Below are positions 46,796 through 58,320 of a stretch of 64,000 nucleotides of DNA, piece after piece. The notes under the pieces were generated by a model. It made no database searches. It was not told the origin of the DNA and was given only the letters and a program-made list of their open reading frames with translations. Position 1 is the stretch's first letter. Every line of letters starts with the position of its first letter. The position numbers and the translations under genes were made by a program. Origin of the DNA: Ophiura sarsii (taxonomy: Eukaryota > Echinodermata > Ophiuroidea > Amphilepidida > Ophiuridae); assembly GCA_035610835.1 (NCBI GenBank), contig JAYJML010000042.1:124001-188000 (forward strand). Reading direction: 5' to 3'.

Positions 46796-47509
46796 CATTC
46801 GCCCCTACAATGTAAAGTCACTATACCTATAGCAATGTTGCCGATACAAAGATCACGATATCCTATGCGTCTGAAAACATTAAGTTGTTCAAGACAACTA
46901 CCAGCGTTTGCAATGCAAACCAGAATCGCACAAGCTTTGGAATTAAAAGTGACCGTTGCGTTCGACAATACCCGATTTTCAGCTAGAACCGACGGTTGTA
47001 GATGTATTCATACCGCATCTGATTCCGTACAGGATAGCCAGAGGATACATGATTACATTTACAAAGGTTGGCGATATATAAGCTCAACAAACAAATTAGG
47101 ACAATGACAAAAAGGGTATATTTTTGCAATGAGTGAGCATAGCCGTTTATTCACAAAATTCAAACAATTTCGGCGGATACCCAAGCTCGCTTACCGGATG
47201 ACAATGAAAATTGAACCCGAAGGTTCGGCCAAACCAGTTAAGAACATTACAACTCCAATTCCTATCACCTGATAAGACACTAGAGCATAATTCAATAGTG
47301 TTAACTGTCGTTACGCAAACGCGGCTGCTCACTCATCCTACTATGAGAGGCCGCTCACATAAACATTACCAAAATGTTCATTGGAGAGTAACATACTCAC
47401 TGTATGCCCAGATAGATGCTTATCTCTAATACTCTCTGCGTACGGACAGTTAAATTGCAGTTATAATTTCTTGATTTTGAGCTTAGATACCCGCCAAAAA
47501 GAGCGGTAA
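46796..47509. other. Sequence downstream of the DIRS-like ORF, unassigned
   Basis: This lies 3' of the minus-strand DIRS-like ORF1. It may include the element's end region, but I could not match it to the leader at 48000-48350. A 90-codon + frame (46835-47107) has no recognised domain. AACCCGAAGGTTCGGCC near 47215 is a short near-palindrome. Confidence 0.3.
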
Positions 47510-47998
47510 CTAATGCCGCGACTGTTGCTGCAATAAAAACTGACCAGGGGTGTCAGGGTTAATTGCAAAGTTGTACTTAGGAGATGAATCGTTAGCTGGG
47601 TTCGCCACTGGAAGTAGCAAAGCGAGTTCAACAAAGATAGATGCACGGATTTTTGCTTTCACCGCTTCTGACACATTGTTACCTAGCAATGAATATGAGG
47701 ATAAGAGAGAAAATGGTGCAGGGTTATTCATATGCGGAGACACAGAATTCAACAACATTGGGGGCGTTTGCTCGGTATCAAAATTACCAGTAGACGGCTG
47801 AATTAAGACCGCTGACTGAATCGCCGGATCAGGCACAAAATCAGCTGCATTAGGAGCCACTTGCGAATTAAGATCAAGGGCTTCAGACAGGAGGTTTAGT
47901 CCAGTCCCAACTAGTCCCTTACCTGGTGTTTGCGCTGATACCGCCTTAGACTTTGCTGCACGCCCCCGCCCCCTTGTTGATGCTCTGGTCTTCGGCAT
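47510..47998 (-). CDS. ORF1-like protein of a probable DIRS-type retrotransposon, truncated
   Basis: This is the longest Met-started frame in the window, 162 codons. It opens with a basic MPKTRASTRGRGRAAKSK, has a proline/serine-rich middle, and then a structured segment with LLGNNVSEAVKAKIRASIFV, ELALLLP and SPKYNFAINPDTPGQFLL. That segment resembles the ORF1 proteins of DIRS-like (tyrosine recombinase) elements of marine invertebrates, which act as Gag-like RNA-binding proteins. The homologous region normally continues, whereas here a stop follows shortly after FLLQQQ, so the frame is probably truncated. No RT or tyrosine recombinase is visible downstream. Its ATG follows an AT-rich leader. 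Confidence 0.4.
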   Translation of the reverse strand: MPKTRASTRGRGRAAKSKAVSAQTPGKGLVGTGLNLLSEALDLNSQVAPNAADFVPDPAIQSAVLIQPSTGNFDTEQTPPMLLNSVSPHMNNPAPFSLLSSYSLLGNNVSEAVKAKIRASIFVELALLLPVANPANDSSPKYNFAINPDTPGQFLLQQQSRH

Positions 47999-48360
47999 AT
48001 TATAATTATATCCAATTCAAAAACACACGGCACAGAAATTATAAATCCAACACTGGAACCTCAGCAGACAATAGATCAAACAAGTATTCCTAGATATAGC
48101 ACTGAAATTAAAAGATAGTACTATGTTAATAATTTGTAAGATTAAGTTAAAATTGCTTTGAGACACAATTTGAAACTGTGTGACTAACAATTTAAAATTG
48201 TGTGAGCGTACTCCGATAAACGTGTACAGTATATGACAGCGTGCCTCGGAATGGACGTGGCATGAAAACGGTAGGCAAATACCACACGCTGCTGTCAATC
48301 ACACAAGCGCGCGAAACGCCAAAGGAGGTGGGCGTAGCTTTAGATAAATCTATGTAATGC
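47999..48360 (-). promoter_or_regulatory. Leader upstream of the DIRS-like ORF1
   Basis: On the minus strand this reads from a GC-rich start (TTTGGCGTTTCGCGCGC) into an AT-rich leader with AATTTTAAATTGTTAGTCAC, then TTTTAATTTCAG and the ATG at 47998. It may be the element's terminal repeat and 5' UTR. No TATA box or matching repeat was confirmed. Confidence 0.3.
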
Positions 48361-48749
48361 AGATAAACTGCATTAAATTTTGAATATTGGCTAAATCATT
48401 AAAGGGGCACAAAGTGGTGTTGACATTTTTTGTTTAAATTAATTTACTTAAGAATTCGAGATGAACATTAAAAGTTACCATTATTGTTGTTTCGTCTCAC
48501 AAAAACACAGCAAAACTTGATGAAAACAATACCATCGCTATTTATTAAAACTTTTCTTAAAGGAGGGGTCCCGCAAGCATAACATTATGAACAGGCTCTC
48601 GTGTCAAAATGGACCACAAAAAGTCCGGATTCTTCATGATTCAAAAATAATGTCAGATTTTGTTGTTGTTCAACATTAAAGAAAAAACAAGAACATTTGA
48701 GGCTAGAAAGAAAAAAAGGAAGGGAAAGAAAGTAGTCATCCTGGGCTTA

Positions 48750-48802
48750 GCCCCCCCCCCTGCATTCCCGTAACATTGGTGTGTGTATGGGGGGGGGGGG
48801 GG
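48750..48802. repeat. PolyC followed by polyG, hairpin-capable
   Basis: PolyC (48751-48761) and polyG (about 48789-48802) lie about 30 bp apart and could pair. This is composition only; no end motif is visible. Confidence 0.5.
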
Positions 48803-49585
48803 TTGCCTTTAATGCATGCCCTATCCCAGTGTCATGAATTAAAATAAGAGAAAATTAAATTATTATATGCAAGGAATAAATTGACTGAATCAAGTCATTA
48901 TAATTGTTGCCTTCCTGTCCCATACATTCTGGCACGCGTGTCAATATAATGATGAGGGCGCACCACCAAATTACTCCGCATGTGTAATAACGAAATTCGG
49001 TTCAAGTAGATTTAACATTGAAGTCACGATTTTAATAAGAAGATAGGCTTGAAATTGCACGATATTAGGCAATATGATTGAGATATATGTCAAGATTATA
49101 TAACCAACAAATCATACTATTTTGAAAACGGTAAGCACAAATAGGCACGCGGATGTACATGACAGCATACCCAAATAAATAATGAGTGATGTGTATTCAG
49201 TCAGTAACTTTCGACGAATAGAGAAGTGAGTGTTGCGAGACTTCGTGAAATAAGGTGGGAATTTCATCTTGGAAAACGAATAATATTTTGTTCTTATCAA
49301 ATTTGTGTTAAAATAAGCCACCCATTGCATACAGGCATTGTAATTGTAATTCGGACATTGCCACATTTGAGTAATAAGCTTATTTCTGGGTTTTTTCTTC
49401 TCTCAAATCTGGCCCGTACTCCTGCGCGAGTCGACTCCGACTCCCGAGCCCAGCAAAATACTCAAGTTTGGCTCAAGTTCTCTGTGATCTAAGTGTGTTC
49501 AAATCTGAAATCTGGGCCAAAGCATACTAGTTCTTTCAACGCTGAGGATTTATTTTATTAATTTAAACACTCAGTACAGCTTATT
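48803..49585. other. Non-coding, nothing recognised
   Basis: AT-rich sequence without supported features. Confidence 0.35.
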
Positions 49586-49590
49586 GAATT

Positions 49591-49845
49591 AGGCAAAATA
49601 AGAATAAAAACATGTTTAGCGTCGGGACTTTTTTCAAAACATTAAGGAAGAGGCCCTTTTTGTTGTATTTTTTTTTAATTTCCCCCACTTTTAGTACAAA
49701 ACTGCCCTGGTAAGCGATAAACATTGCGAACCTGAAAAAGTTATGACTGAAATAAAGAAGAAAAGAAAAAGAAAAAATTTGAAGCGGACCCAAAAAAAGG
49801 AAGCGGGTGGGGACGCTAAACAGTTTTGTTTTTATTATTTTGCCT
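49591..49845. mobile_element. 255-bp MITE
   Basis: AGGCAAAATAAGAATAAAAA with GTTTAGCGTC at the left faces GACGCTAAAC with a TTTATTATTTTGCCT right end. The arms are about 35 bp with small gaps. The interior is A/T-rich. No firm target duplication was seen. Confidence 0.6.
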
Positions 49846-49849
49846 TAGT

Positions 49850-50235
49850 CTAGTGTACAACCCACACTATCAGTATGACGACAATGCGATGATAGTGCGC
49901 TGCAGCGCATTGATCACGCTCGGCACATTTGCAACGCAATGCTGAGCGATAGTCCTGTTGACCTTGCGCTGACATCACACAAGCAGTAACTTCCACGTAC
50001 AAATGGTCTACGACAAGCCTGGGCAATTCACGGGTACCGCTGACCCGACCCCCAAAAAAAATCCCTGGCACTTTTCCACTGTGCCCTCCCTGTTCTTCGC
50101 TGATCAGCAATGCAACGCGTCCTAACGCATCTATTCTGTCGTCTATTTCTCTTCCTCGATGCAGTGGTCTATTTCTCTTCCTCGATGCAGTGATTTGATG
50201 CAGTGATTTCACTGCATCATCCACTTACTGATCGC
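49850..50235. other. GC-richer unique segment with a 28-bp tandem duplication
   Basis: TCTATTTCTCTTCCTCGATG occurs twice in a row (50139-50186), followed by repeated GATGCAGTGATTT. A 124-codon minus-strand frame spans the region. It has no recognised domain and I do not call it a gene. Confidence 0.35.
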
Positions 50236-50240
50236 GTACC

Positions 50241-50532
50241 CAGTGGCGTACCCAGCTTTTTGAAACTGGGGGGGGGGGGGGGGGGGGCACGACCATAGTT
50301 GTACCGTCGAAAGGCATGATACCGACTTTTTTTTTCTCTCGTAAAACTTGCACAATTCCCCCCCCCCCCCCCCCGTCAGCAGCTGAAATCTTGATAAGTG
50401 GGTGTGGGGGGGGGGGGGGGGGGAGCGATGAAGTTGTCCGCAAAAAAATTGCATGGTCAAAATCGACGGAGGGTCATTTTTACCGACATGGATATTTCAG
50501 TGGGGGGCACTGGCCCCCTGGGTACGCCACTG
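50241..50532. mobile_element. hAT MITE with polyG/polyC tracts
   Basis: Ends CAGTGGCGTACCCAG and CTGGGTACGCCACTG are perfect inverted repeats. The 8-mer CTGATCGC flanks it directly on the right (50533-50540) and lies five bases before the left end (50228-50235). The five extra bases duplicate GTACC of the terminus. Long polyG and polyC tracts (about 50270-50287, 50360-50374 and 50406-50423) fill the interior. The 8-bp target and CAGTGGCG-type ends fit the hAT superfamily. Confidence 0.8.
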
Positions 50533-50622
50533 CTGATCGCACTGAATAACCCCATCCCTCCGCTGACGTCAAAATGAGCAATGCATACACGTGCATATTT
50601 TACAAAATAGGGACATGTAATG

Positions 50623-50674
50623 ATATAGCCAGCTTGCCTGCTATAATAGTTATATAGCCAGCTTGCCTGCTATA
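50623..50674. repeat. Tandem duplication of a 23-bp word, period 29
   Basis: ATAGCCAGCTTGCCTGCTAT occurs twice within 50 bases. The rest, out to 51290, is non-coding without recognised features. Confidence 0.7.
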
Positions 50675-51303
50675 GTTCATTCAACATAATATGAAACATG
50701 ACCATTTATAATACATAATTATTTTGCAATGTGAATTAGCTAGTTATCATAATCTGTCCATGCAACACTGAAAAAACTGAATAGACTTTAAGTTCTATAG
50801 TTTATTCGCCATAAAATAGCGCACGATCTTTGATATTTTACATCATTCTTTTGCAGTAATGTTCCTTCTCACACTGAACAGACTATAGACTATAGCTAGC
50901 TGTTATATAATACAGGACTACTAGCTGGTATTGTATACAAATCCGGTTTACAGAGGTCAAACACACACACACAACAGGACTTGAGGTTGCCAGTGTATAG
51001 CCCAATTGTGTCATCACAGTTTGAATTAGAGCTTTATTTATTGTCTTAGAAAATAGTTGGGCTACAAAATAACTCTTTTTTGGTGCATTTAACATGTATA
51101 TCATGGAAACACTGATGAAATGAAGAACAAATAAGCATGCAGCTGGTATTAGATATTTCACAATGTTCTATGTGCCTACAACATTACTCTAAATGTAGCT
51201 AGGCACTGTACTGTGCAATCCAATGGACTATATGCAGCGGAATAAAACGCAAAATCTTGCACGTCCCAGAGACAGGAACGCGTACATTGCATCACCAAAC
51301 TTT

Positions 51304-52302
51304 CAGCGTGTTTTTATTAAGCAACCCGGCTTTTACCCGTCTTATAAAAAGCAGGATAAAAGCCGGTTGCTCGTGTGAGAGACGTGTTTTTATTGCAGTT
51401 CGATAAACAAACTTGCCGGCTGCCGCTGACCTCATTATAATAAATGCCAGCGAAAGGTCATACACATCTGTTTGCATTTAATTGTCAGGTGATCGTGCAT
51501 CGTGTGCCCACTTCCGCTTTTCCACCGGCAAACGCGCTGAGCAGGAACCGTGCGTGTTTATACTGACGAAAGACTGCTTTTCCTAACCGGTTTCAACAGC
51601 TATTATCCTTGGTTTCGAAGGATAAAAGGCATCTAAAATCCAGGAGAAATAAACCGGCATGAGCGGGCAAATGCCGGTGGTGGTGTGTTTTTACTGGGGG
51701 ATTTTAATCCGTTAGCAGTCATATGCCTGCTTTTTTTCTTCAATAAAAACACGCTGAATGTTTGGGCCGATGTCTTCGGCTACTTGAAATAGTATATCAG
51801 CATGTTTTTATTAAGCAAACCGGCTTTTACCCGTCTTATAAAAAGCAGGATAAAAGCCGGTTGCTCGTGTGAGAGACGTGTTTTTATTGCAGTACGATAA
51901 ACAAACTTGCCGGCTGCCGCTGACCTCATTATAATAAATGCCAGTGAAAGGTCGTAAGCAGGTCACTCGCGATGCATTGTGGTATTGACAGTAGCAAAAT
52001 GGCGTCTGCCGTACGACATTTACAGTGCGCTAGTCTGATATCACATGACTATACCCATTTCCGCTTACCATCGGCAAACGCGCTGAGCTGGAACCGTGCG
52101 TGTTTATACTGACGAAAGACTGCTTTTCCTAACCGGTTTAAACCGCTATTATCCTTGGTTTCGAAGGATAAAAGGCATCTAAAATCCAGGAGAAAAAAAC
52201 CGGTATGAGCGGACAAATGTCGGTGGTGGTGTGTTTTTACTGGGGGATTTTAATCCGTTAGCAGTCATATGCCTGCTTTTTTTCTTCAGTAAAAACACGC
52301 TA
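51304..52302. mobile_element. Two tandem copies of a ~0.5 kb MITE
   Basis: Copy 1 (51304-51756) runs from CAGCGTGTTTTTATTAAGC to TCAATAAAAACACGCTG. Copy 2 (51798-52302) runs from CAGCATGTTTTTATTAAGC to CAGTAAAAACACGCTA. They agree over long stretches (TGACGAAAGACTGCTTTTCC, GTGTTTTTACTGGGGGATTT), and copy 2 has about 50 extra bases in the middle. Inverted ends CAGCGTGTTTTTA and TAAAAACACGCTG suggest a MITE. The 41-bp gap and lack of clear target duplications leave the mechanism open. Confidence 0.75.
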
Positions 52303-52828
52303 TGTGTTAATTTACATTGAATGAAAGTAAACAGATGTTTGAGCATTGATTGCATTGTTTTGTTCTGTGCTGGGGACTACTGGTACTGCATGCATAGACT
52401 TGACACGGACATTTCAACATTACGCACACTCTCGCATGCTCCGAGACATGAAAGCTTACATGACAAAACTGTATGAGGACCGACCGATGAAGTCAGCCGC
52501 TAACATTGAATGGAAGTAAAACATGTGGTGTTTTTTTTGCCTTGCATTGTTGTTGTTTTGGTCCATTTGGGCTTATAATGAACAACCTTGGCAAAACTGT
52601 AAGCCCAATAAAGATGGCAAACTGGAAACACCTGGAATGATAATCACCTTCTCTACACACGTTTTGTATTGAGGAAGTGGACTCAAATGTTCTGTCTTCC
52701 AATTGTGTGTGATGTGTGTGTGCACTCAATTTAAAAATAAATAAAAAATATTGATGAGGGAAAATTTGAAAATTAATTTGAAGAAAAAAAATTGGACTAT
52801 CAGAATCCAGATTGACAAAATATCCTGT

Positions 52829-52953
52829 TTATGCATATGTTAGACAAATATTTATCGAGCCCAAATCGCGTAGTTATATGAAGTATGATGTTTTGTTCTA
52901 TACAACTATGCGAATTGGGCTCAATAATTATTTGTCTAACATATAATGCATAA
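52829..52953. mobile_element. Small palindromic MITE
   Basis: TTATGCATATGTTAGACAAA pairs with TTTGTCTAACATATAATGCA, and GAGCCCAAATCGC pairs with GCGAATTGGGCTC. The total is 125 bp with a ~20 bp loop. It abuts the right half of the split TTAA MITE. Confidence 0.65.
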
Positions 52954-53159
52954 TGTTATGGTTCGCGTTAAGTATCACGCATACTGCAGGGAGACACTGT
53001 CTGACGTAGCATCTTTTGAATCGACGTTTTGTTGTACAAAGAGGGCTGATTTGTCTTAATCCTCAGTTATAGGCGTATCTTTCATACAATAAACTAATCC
53101 CAGTTTTTATCATAATCGGGGCGCAGCATCCAACACATCTCTTAGTGCACCTTTAAGGG

Positions 53160-54080
53160 GTGGAAGTAAAATACCCCGTAACTAAATAGGATTATAAAAG
53201 GTAATTTCCATATATATATTCTATCACAGCTTTTATTTCCCCAGCCAGCTTCACTGGGGAACGCCCAGTATTATCCGGCGTGTTTAAGTAGGCCGGAATA
53301 CCGCGGTATTATATATTTATGTCTTAGAAAACTATAAACGAACGGGGCACTAAATCTTGTGGCATTGCGTTCGACGCATAACAATAGAGATGGATTCATG
53401 TCTACATATGTAATTCATGTAACTACAATGTAAAAACTTATCAGTGTGTGACCAGACTTTCCCTGGGAAAGCTGGGCATTAATATTACACGATTGACCAG
53501 GAGCGTTGATGGCAGCCGATGTAGTACACCCTATCATAAAAGTCCCTGACCAGGTGCTTTGACGTTGGCTAATTCAAAAAAGATAATTGCCTGATGATTG
53601 GACAAAATGACCGTGTGTGATTATCCATGAAACTCCAGAGTAGCGACATATTGCGGAAGGTCTATTTTGTTATAAGCTCAGCCGTTTACGGTATTGAGCC
53701 CTTTGTTCAATGGCTAGTCTAACCAGAAACGGTTGTCAATAATAATTTTTTTATTTATGTATTTATTTTGATGTATTCAATCCGATCCTCAGCAATTACA
53801 TGATAATCTTATCATAATGAACAAGCAGCAGTGATTTACCACCGAGGTGACTGCACCACATTCCCCTGCTATATATTCTAAAGCTTTAATTGTTCTTCTG
53901 CTTTTAACCCTATAAAGGGTAATTTGATCATCCTGCCCATAACCCATCACTTGTTATAAAGTTAACGTAGTCATGGTAGTTGGATTCCATTTTCACGTTA
54001 GAAACCACTACATTTAGGCAAACATGTCTAACATTCTCTGATTCCTTTGGCAAGCGCCACCTACACCAGTTGCGAACAAC
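53160..54080. other. Non-coding, with an inverted scrap of the 42 kb repeat
   Basis: 53575-53745 is a diverged, inverted copy of the 243-bp repeat at 42.2 kb (CAATGGCTAGTCTAACCAGA). Nothing else is recognised. Confidence 0.45.
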
Positions 54081-54085
54081 TATAC

Positions 54086-54750
54086 CAGGGGTGGGCAACC
54101 TACGGCCCGCCAGTGTTTTGTTTTTTTGCGGCCCGCGAGATGTATCAACAACCAACAAATCTATTTTACATCATCACAAAAAACGAGCTATAGCTGTTTA
54201 GCATTTATCGGCCCAAATGATGTTTCTCAACGTCTGTAGGTCTATTTTCCCCATTAATTGTCATCAGTCAGTGGCATAACCAGAGGGGGCGAGGAGGTGA
54301 TCACCCCTCCCCCCACCCCCACCCCAACCCCAATATTGACGTCATGTCGGTTGAGATTGGCACTGTCGGTTCATTTGACAAGAGGAACACAGATGAACAA
54401 TTTTATATGTCCCCAAAAGTGCAATAATTTTTAGTAACGGCTTCTTTAGAGCCAAAATATACCAAATATACTCGTACCTCAATCATGCGAAAAATAAGTG
54501 CAAAGTCGACAATTTCGCTCGCTACGCGCGCATTGCTTGACTCAGAACAATCTTGTCGGTTGACATTCATTATTGCCCCCCGCCCCAATATGATGAACGC
54601 CTATGTCATCTGTATAGTATTGAGATAACGTTTTTGTGAAGATTATTAATCAACAGCAGACCATTGCTATAAAATTTGGTTAGGTGCGGCCCAGCTAATT
54701 TCCCCCTCCTTATATCTGTCCCATTCATTCAAAAAGGTTGCCCACCCCTG
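54086..54750. mobile_element. Non-autonomous hAT (Charlie-type ends), host of a nested hAT
   Basis: The left end CAGGGGTGGGCAACCTACGG and the right end GGTTGCCCACCCCTG are the widely conserved hAT-Charlie-type termini. Flanking AACTATAC (54078-54085) and AACTAACG (54751-54758) share their first five bases, consistent with a decayed 8-bp duplication. The interior has GCGGCCCGCGAG and GTGCGGCCCAGC subterminal words but no coding sequence. A second element at 54269-54605 is inserted in it. Confidence 0.85.
54269..54605. mobile_element. hAT MITE nested in another hAT
   Basis: It starts CAGTGGCATAACCAGAGGGG and ends GATGAACGCCTATG, with flanking 8-mers TCATCAGT and TCATCTGT (one mismatch). C-rich text follows the left end as in other members (50241, 15233). 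Removing it and one duplication leaves a ~320 bp outer hAT. Confidence 0.75.
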
Positions 54751-54759
54751 AACTAACGG

Positions 54760-55865
54760 TCAAGAGAATCGTGCTTTTGTCTGATGAGATCACATCACAA
54801 GGATCTACGATTATAGTTTATTTTTATTTAGTGTTGCAAACACTATTATAGTCATGTGCGCTCTCAAGGTCATACTAAAAGGGTCAACTTTCTAAATACT
54901 GATACTATGTTGTAGATGCATATCAAACTCTTCCTATAGAAGCGAAGCATTCATTTTGTATATCGGCTTGTATCTACCCCATGTTAAATTTCCGAACACG
55001 GGCAAAATAGGTCAACATCAACATTTTCATATTCTTTGAGTATGAAATTCTGAAACTGCTCCAATAAGGGAAATTAGAGTAACATTGCGCAAGTTAACAC
55101 CTTTAATACCCAACCAATTGTGTTGACACTTTATTACAATGAACATAGATGTATATAGGCTTATGCTTCATTATTTAAATAAATCAAGACATGCGACCAA
55201 CAATAGAGTCCCCAAATCCCATGTTAGAGGCATGTGATGTGTCCCTTTACCGTCGTCGCAATAATGATACAAAATGAGATATAAAACAAATGCGAGGCAA
55301 TTAGTGCGGGGGAAACTGAAGACAATGTTCCTGATCGCAAGTGGCGAGTGCACGTGTTGAATCATGTATAACACACCCAATTGTTTTGAAAATTAAAATA
55401 TAAAGCAGAATTGACGTGAACTAAACTAAACATGTGCTGTCTTCAGTAGACAGCAACACTTGATTACAAATGACAATTGCAGGCTTCAGATCGGATCTAT
55501 GGATGATTCATATATAAAGTTTGGAAATAAAAATACAAACAAAACAATTCACCAAACCACAAAATAGCCGTGTATAATACGCACACCAAACTGAACAATC
55601 GTATATTATGCACTGGTATGGCGTAGCCAGCCAGGCTAGGGGCCACGACTGGTCCCTGGCACACACCCACACACACACCAAAACAAGAAGACAAAAAACG
55701 AGAATGAGAATGAGAACACCCCTACATACATATACGATATTTTTATTCAAAATTGGCCATAAACAAGTATTATGAGCCACAAAAGCGGCGTACATCATTA
55801 CATGAACAAAGCATGAACAAATTGGTTAGGTTAGCACCATGCAGAATTAATTATCGTTGGTGAGT
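54760..55865. other. Non-coding with CA repeat and hAT-like scrap
   Basis: TATGGCGTAGCCAGCCAGG at 55617-55635 resembles a mutated CAGTGGCGTAGCCAGG end, and a short CACACACC run follows at 55660-55679. The frames across it are artefacts of the run. Confidence 0.4.
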
Positions 55866-55867
55866 AC

Positions 55868-57050
55868 AAAACTGTACTGTTTGAAAGATAGTACTAATTG
55901 ATTTGGTATGAAACAGTATTTTTCAGGTCTGAAAAGTAGGTTCCTGGGGACCATTTTAGGGGGGGGGGGGGGGGGTCGAGTTTTCTGGGAGGGGGCTATG
56001 TCAGATTTTGTAATAGTCATTTGTTGTGAATATTGGACCAAACATATTAAATCACCAAAATATGTTTGAAACTGGCTGACCACCATCTGTACACATTTTC
56101 CCATAGTGCCTGACTTTCTCAGATATCTGCTTAAAAGTGTCGCAAAACACAATTTGCTATTCAAAAACACACCCCTACGGAGTATAATGGAACAATTCAA
56201 GGGCACTCAACAACGTTTACATTTTAAAAGAAACAATAAACAACAGGCAATAACAGGATCTTTACTTCCTATACTCTGTGTTGCCTTCACATTGAAAATT
56301 ATTGACATGCCTACAAAAACATGAACTTTCATCTGATTTTTGAATATTTTAATGGTACCCCTGTGGCAAAAGTGGAACAATCCAACATCATTATACTTTT
56401 ATAATGTATTGCATACATTTTGCAATCAATATCATGATAATTCACTGAAGAAATAGTGAGTAATAGAGAGAAAATACAACGATTTTACCATTGGTTTGAC
56501 ACAGGTGAATTTGACTAATGTTGAAAGTTAGGGTAATAAATGGTTGGGAGTTATTAAGAGTGTAAAAGTATCCGTCGTTTTGAATGCATTTTATCAATCA
56601 CCTTGGATGAGGTATTGTTCCCAGCAAAGATCAATATTCTAACTTTGCTGGGATTGGTAGTAAAATAGACCTAAATTTCATTTTTTTGAATTTTTGAAAA
56701 TTATCAAAAATAGGCTCACCCCCCTTCCCCTGTTCAGAAATGGAATATTCCAAATGATAACATTTTTTTTCTGCATGCATGATAAAGACGAAGGATGAAA
56801 CATCCTATGCAGAAAAGATGAAGTTCGTAGATCTTCATCTTAAGTATGAAACCATAGTCTAAATTTGATACAAAACTGTATTTTTCAGGTCTGAGAAGAG
56901 TGTTCAAGGGGACCATTCCAGGGGGTTCCTATTTTCTGGGATTTTTGTGAATATTTGACCAAACATGTTAAATCACCAAAATATGATTAAAATTGGCTGA
57001 CCCCCATCTGCACAGATTTTCCCATAGTGCCTTATTCTCTCAGAAAGTCC
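55868..57050. repeat. Diverged ~0.97 kb direct duplication
   Basis: CAGTATTTTTCAGGTCTGAA, GGGGACCATT, TTAAATCACCAAAATATG and TTTTCCCATAGTGCCT appear in this order at 55912-56110 and again at 56876-57035. The first copy contains polyG (about 55958-55976). This may be two copies of one element in direct orientation. Confidence 0.6.
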
Positions 57051-57873
57051 TTCTTATTGATCATGAAGTTCTAAAATGTTGTGTAACCTTTTTATACATC
57101 ATGCAATAATTAACGCTTGGCTTTCAGATGCCGTATATTTCATCTAATTTAGCTTTGTTAATCCTGAGATATGACAAATTAACTTAAGCTACCTTAAAAT
57201 GAATAAAGGTTTACTCCGGAGATACAAATCATGCACCTGTTCTAAGCAAATGTCATACAACCAAAACTTTCGTATATTGTCATTTAAAAGGTTTAAATTA
57301 TAGAATGACTGTCTATGTATCCAACAGAACTGAATAATTAAAAAAAATCAGACCAAATGCCTCCCCTCCCCCAATGTTTAAAGACGGATTGATGCCCATT
57401 GGAAGAACACGTAAAATTAGCACAACATGAATAGCTTTAGTTGATTGGTCATATCTCCTCAGGATTGACAAAACCTAATCAGATGAAACACACGGCATAA
57501 GGCAAGAGTTTTGTTTTACTTTAAAATTTATTTTCAATCATTCACACCTTTTGCATAGCATGATCACAATACAATACATATATTCATAAATACAGATATT
57601 AATCCATGTTTGCATCACATGACAAAATTATACGCTATAACAAATAGATTGTTTTAAAGATTAGTACATTCAAAACATCTATACATTTTAATAATCTCTT
57701 ATTTTGTACAACACTTTTCATAAACTGAATCATTTGATAGTTTTAAACTCTTTTTAAATAAATATATTAAAATATTATGTTTGAAAGCCTAAAATTTGTA
57801 CTTGGTACTTGTGTATGTCTCACTTTTTATTATTATTATTATACTCCATTATTAACTGAAAGTTAATACTGAG
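57051..57873. other. Non-coding, nothing recognised
   Basis: AT-rich sequence. A short ATT repeat (57827-57842) is the only simple feature. Confidence 0.4.
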
Positions 57874-58320
57874 TATACCGTATAAAACCAGCATTTAGCA
57901 CGTTTTTATCTCTGATATACAGGGCGCCATCTCGCGATCAAAACGTCTTTTAAAAGTTTATTCTTAAAGGCACTTCCGAATCTCAAATGTTTGCCCCGGC
58001 AAAAGTCACATGACTCGCTTCATACCCGAGATCCGCGTACACGTATCATAAAACCCATGATGCAATACTGAAGAGTGGTTACAAACATCAAATGTGAACG
58101 AAATCCGTGTCTAGAAATGTTTCTAACAGTCATCTATTTATTTCAATGAAACCAGAGTTACAATCTGAAGCAGCATCAAATCAATTTTTAAGCGAGAACC
58201 CTATGTTAAAAACATACAAAACTATAAATTTTAAAAGCATTATTAACTTCCAATTTATGGGATAGTAATCGTGTTCACAAACGATATTTGAATATATTTA
58301 TGTTGTAAAAACAGTACAGT

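Larger units (their letters stand above)
48403..53152. mobile_element. TTAA MITE split into two halves by about 4.4 kb
   Basis: 48403-48560 matches the left half of the 22773-23152 MITE (AAGGGGCACA, TTACCATTATTGTTGTTTC). 52957-53152 matches the right half (GGTTCGCGTTA, TATCACGCATACTGCA, GCGCAGCATCCAACACATCT). Both halves have the same orientation, TTAA flanks lie at 48399-48402 and 53153-53156, and only about 25 bases are missing between them. The break is at TTAA-AGGAGGGG (48557-48568), which itself looks like a TTAA insertion boundary. Its right boundary was not found. Confidence 0.55.

Noticed and set aside
49850..50224. 124-codon minus-strand frame
   Set aside because: It has no recognisable domain, spans a short tandem duplication, and runs up to the edge of a hAT MITE; most likely chance in a GC-richer stretch.
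50209..50549. Proline- and glycine-rich frames
   Set aside because: They are translations of the polyC/polyG tracts of the hAT MITE.
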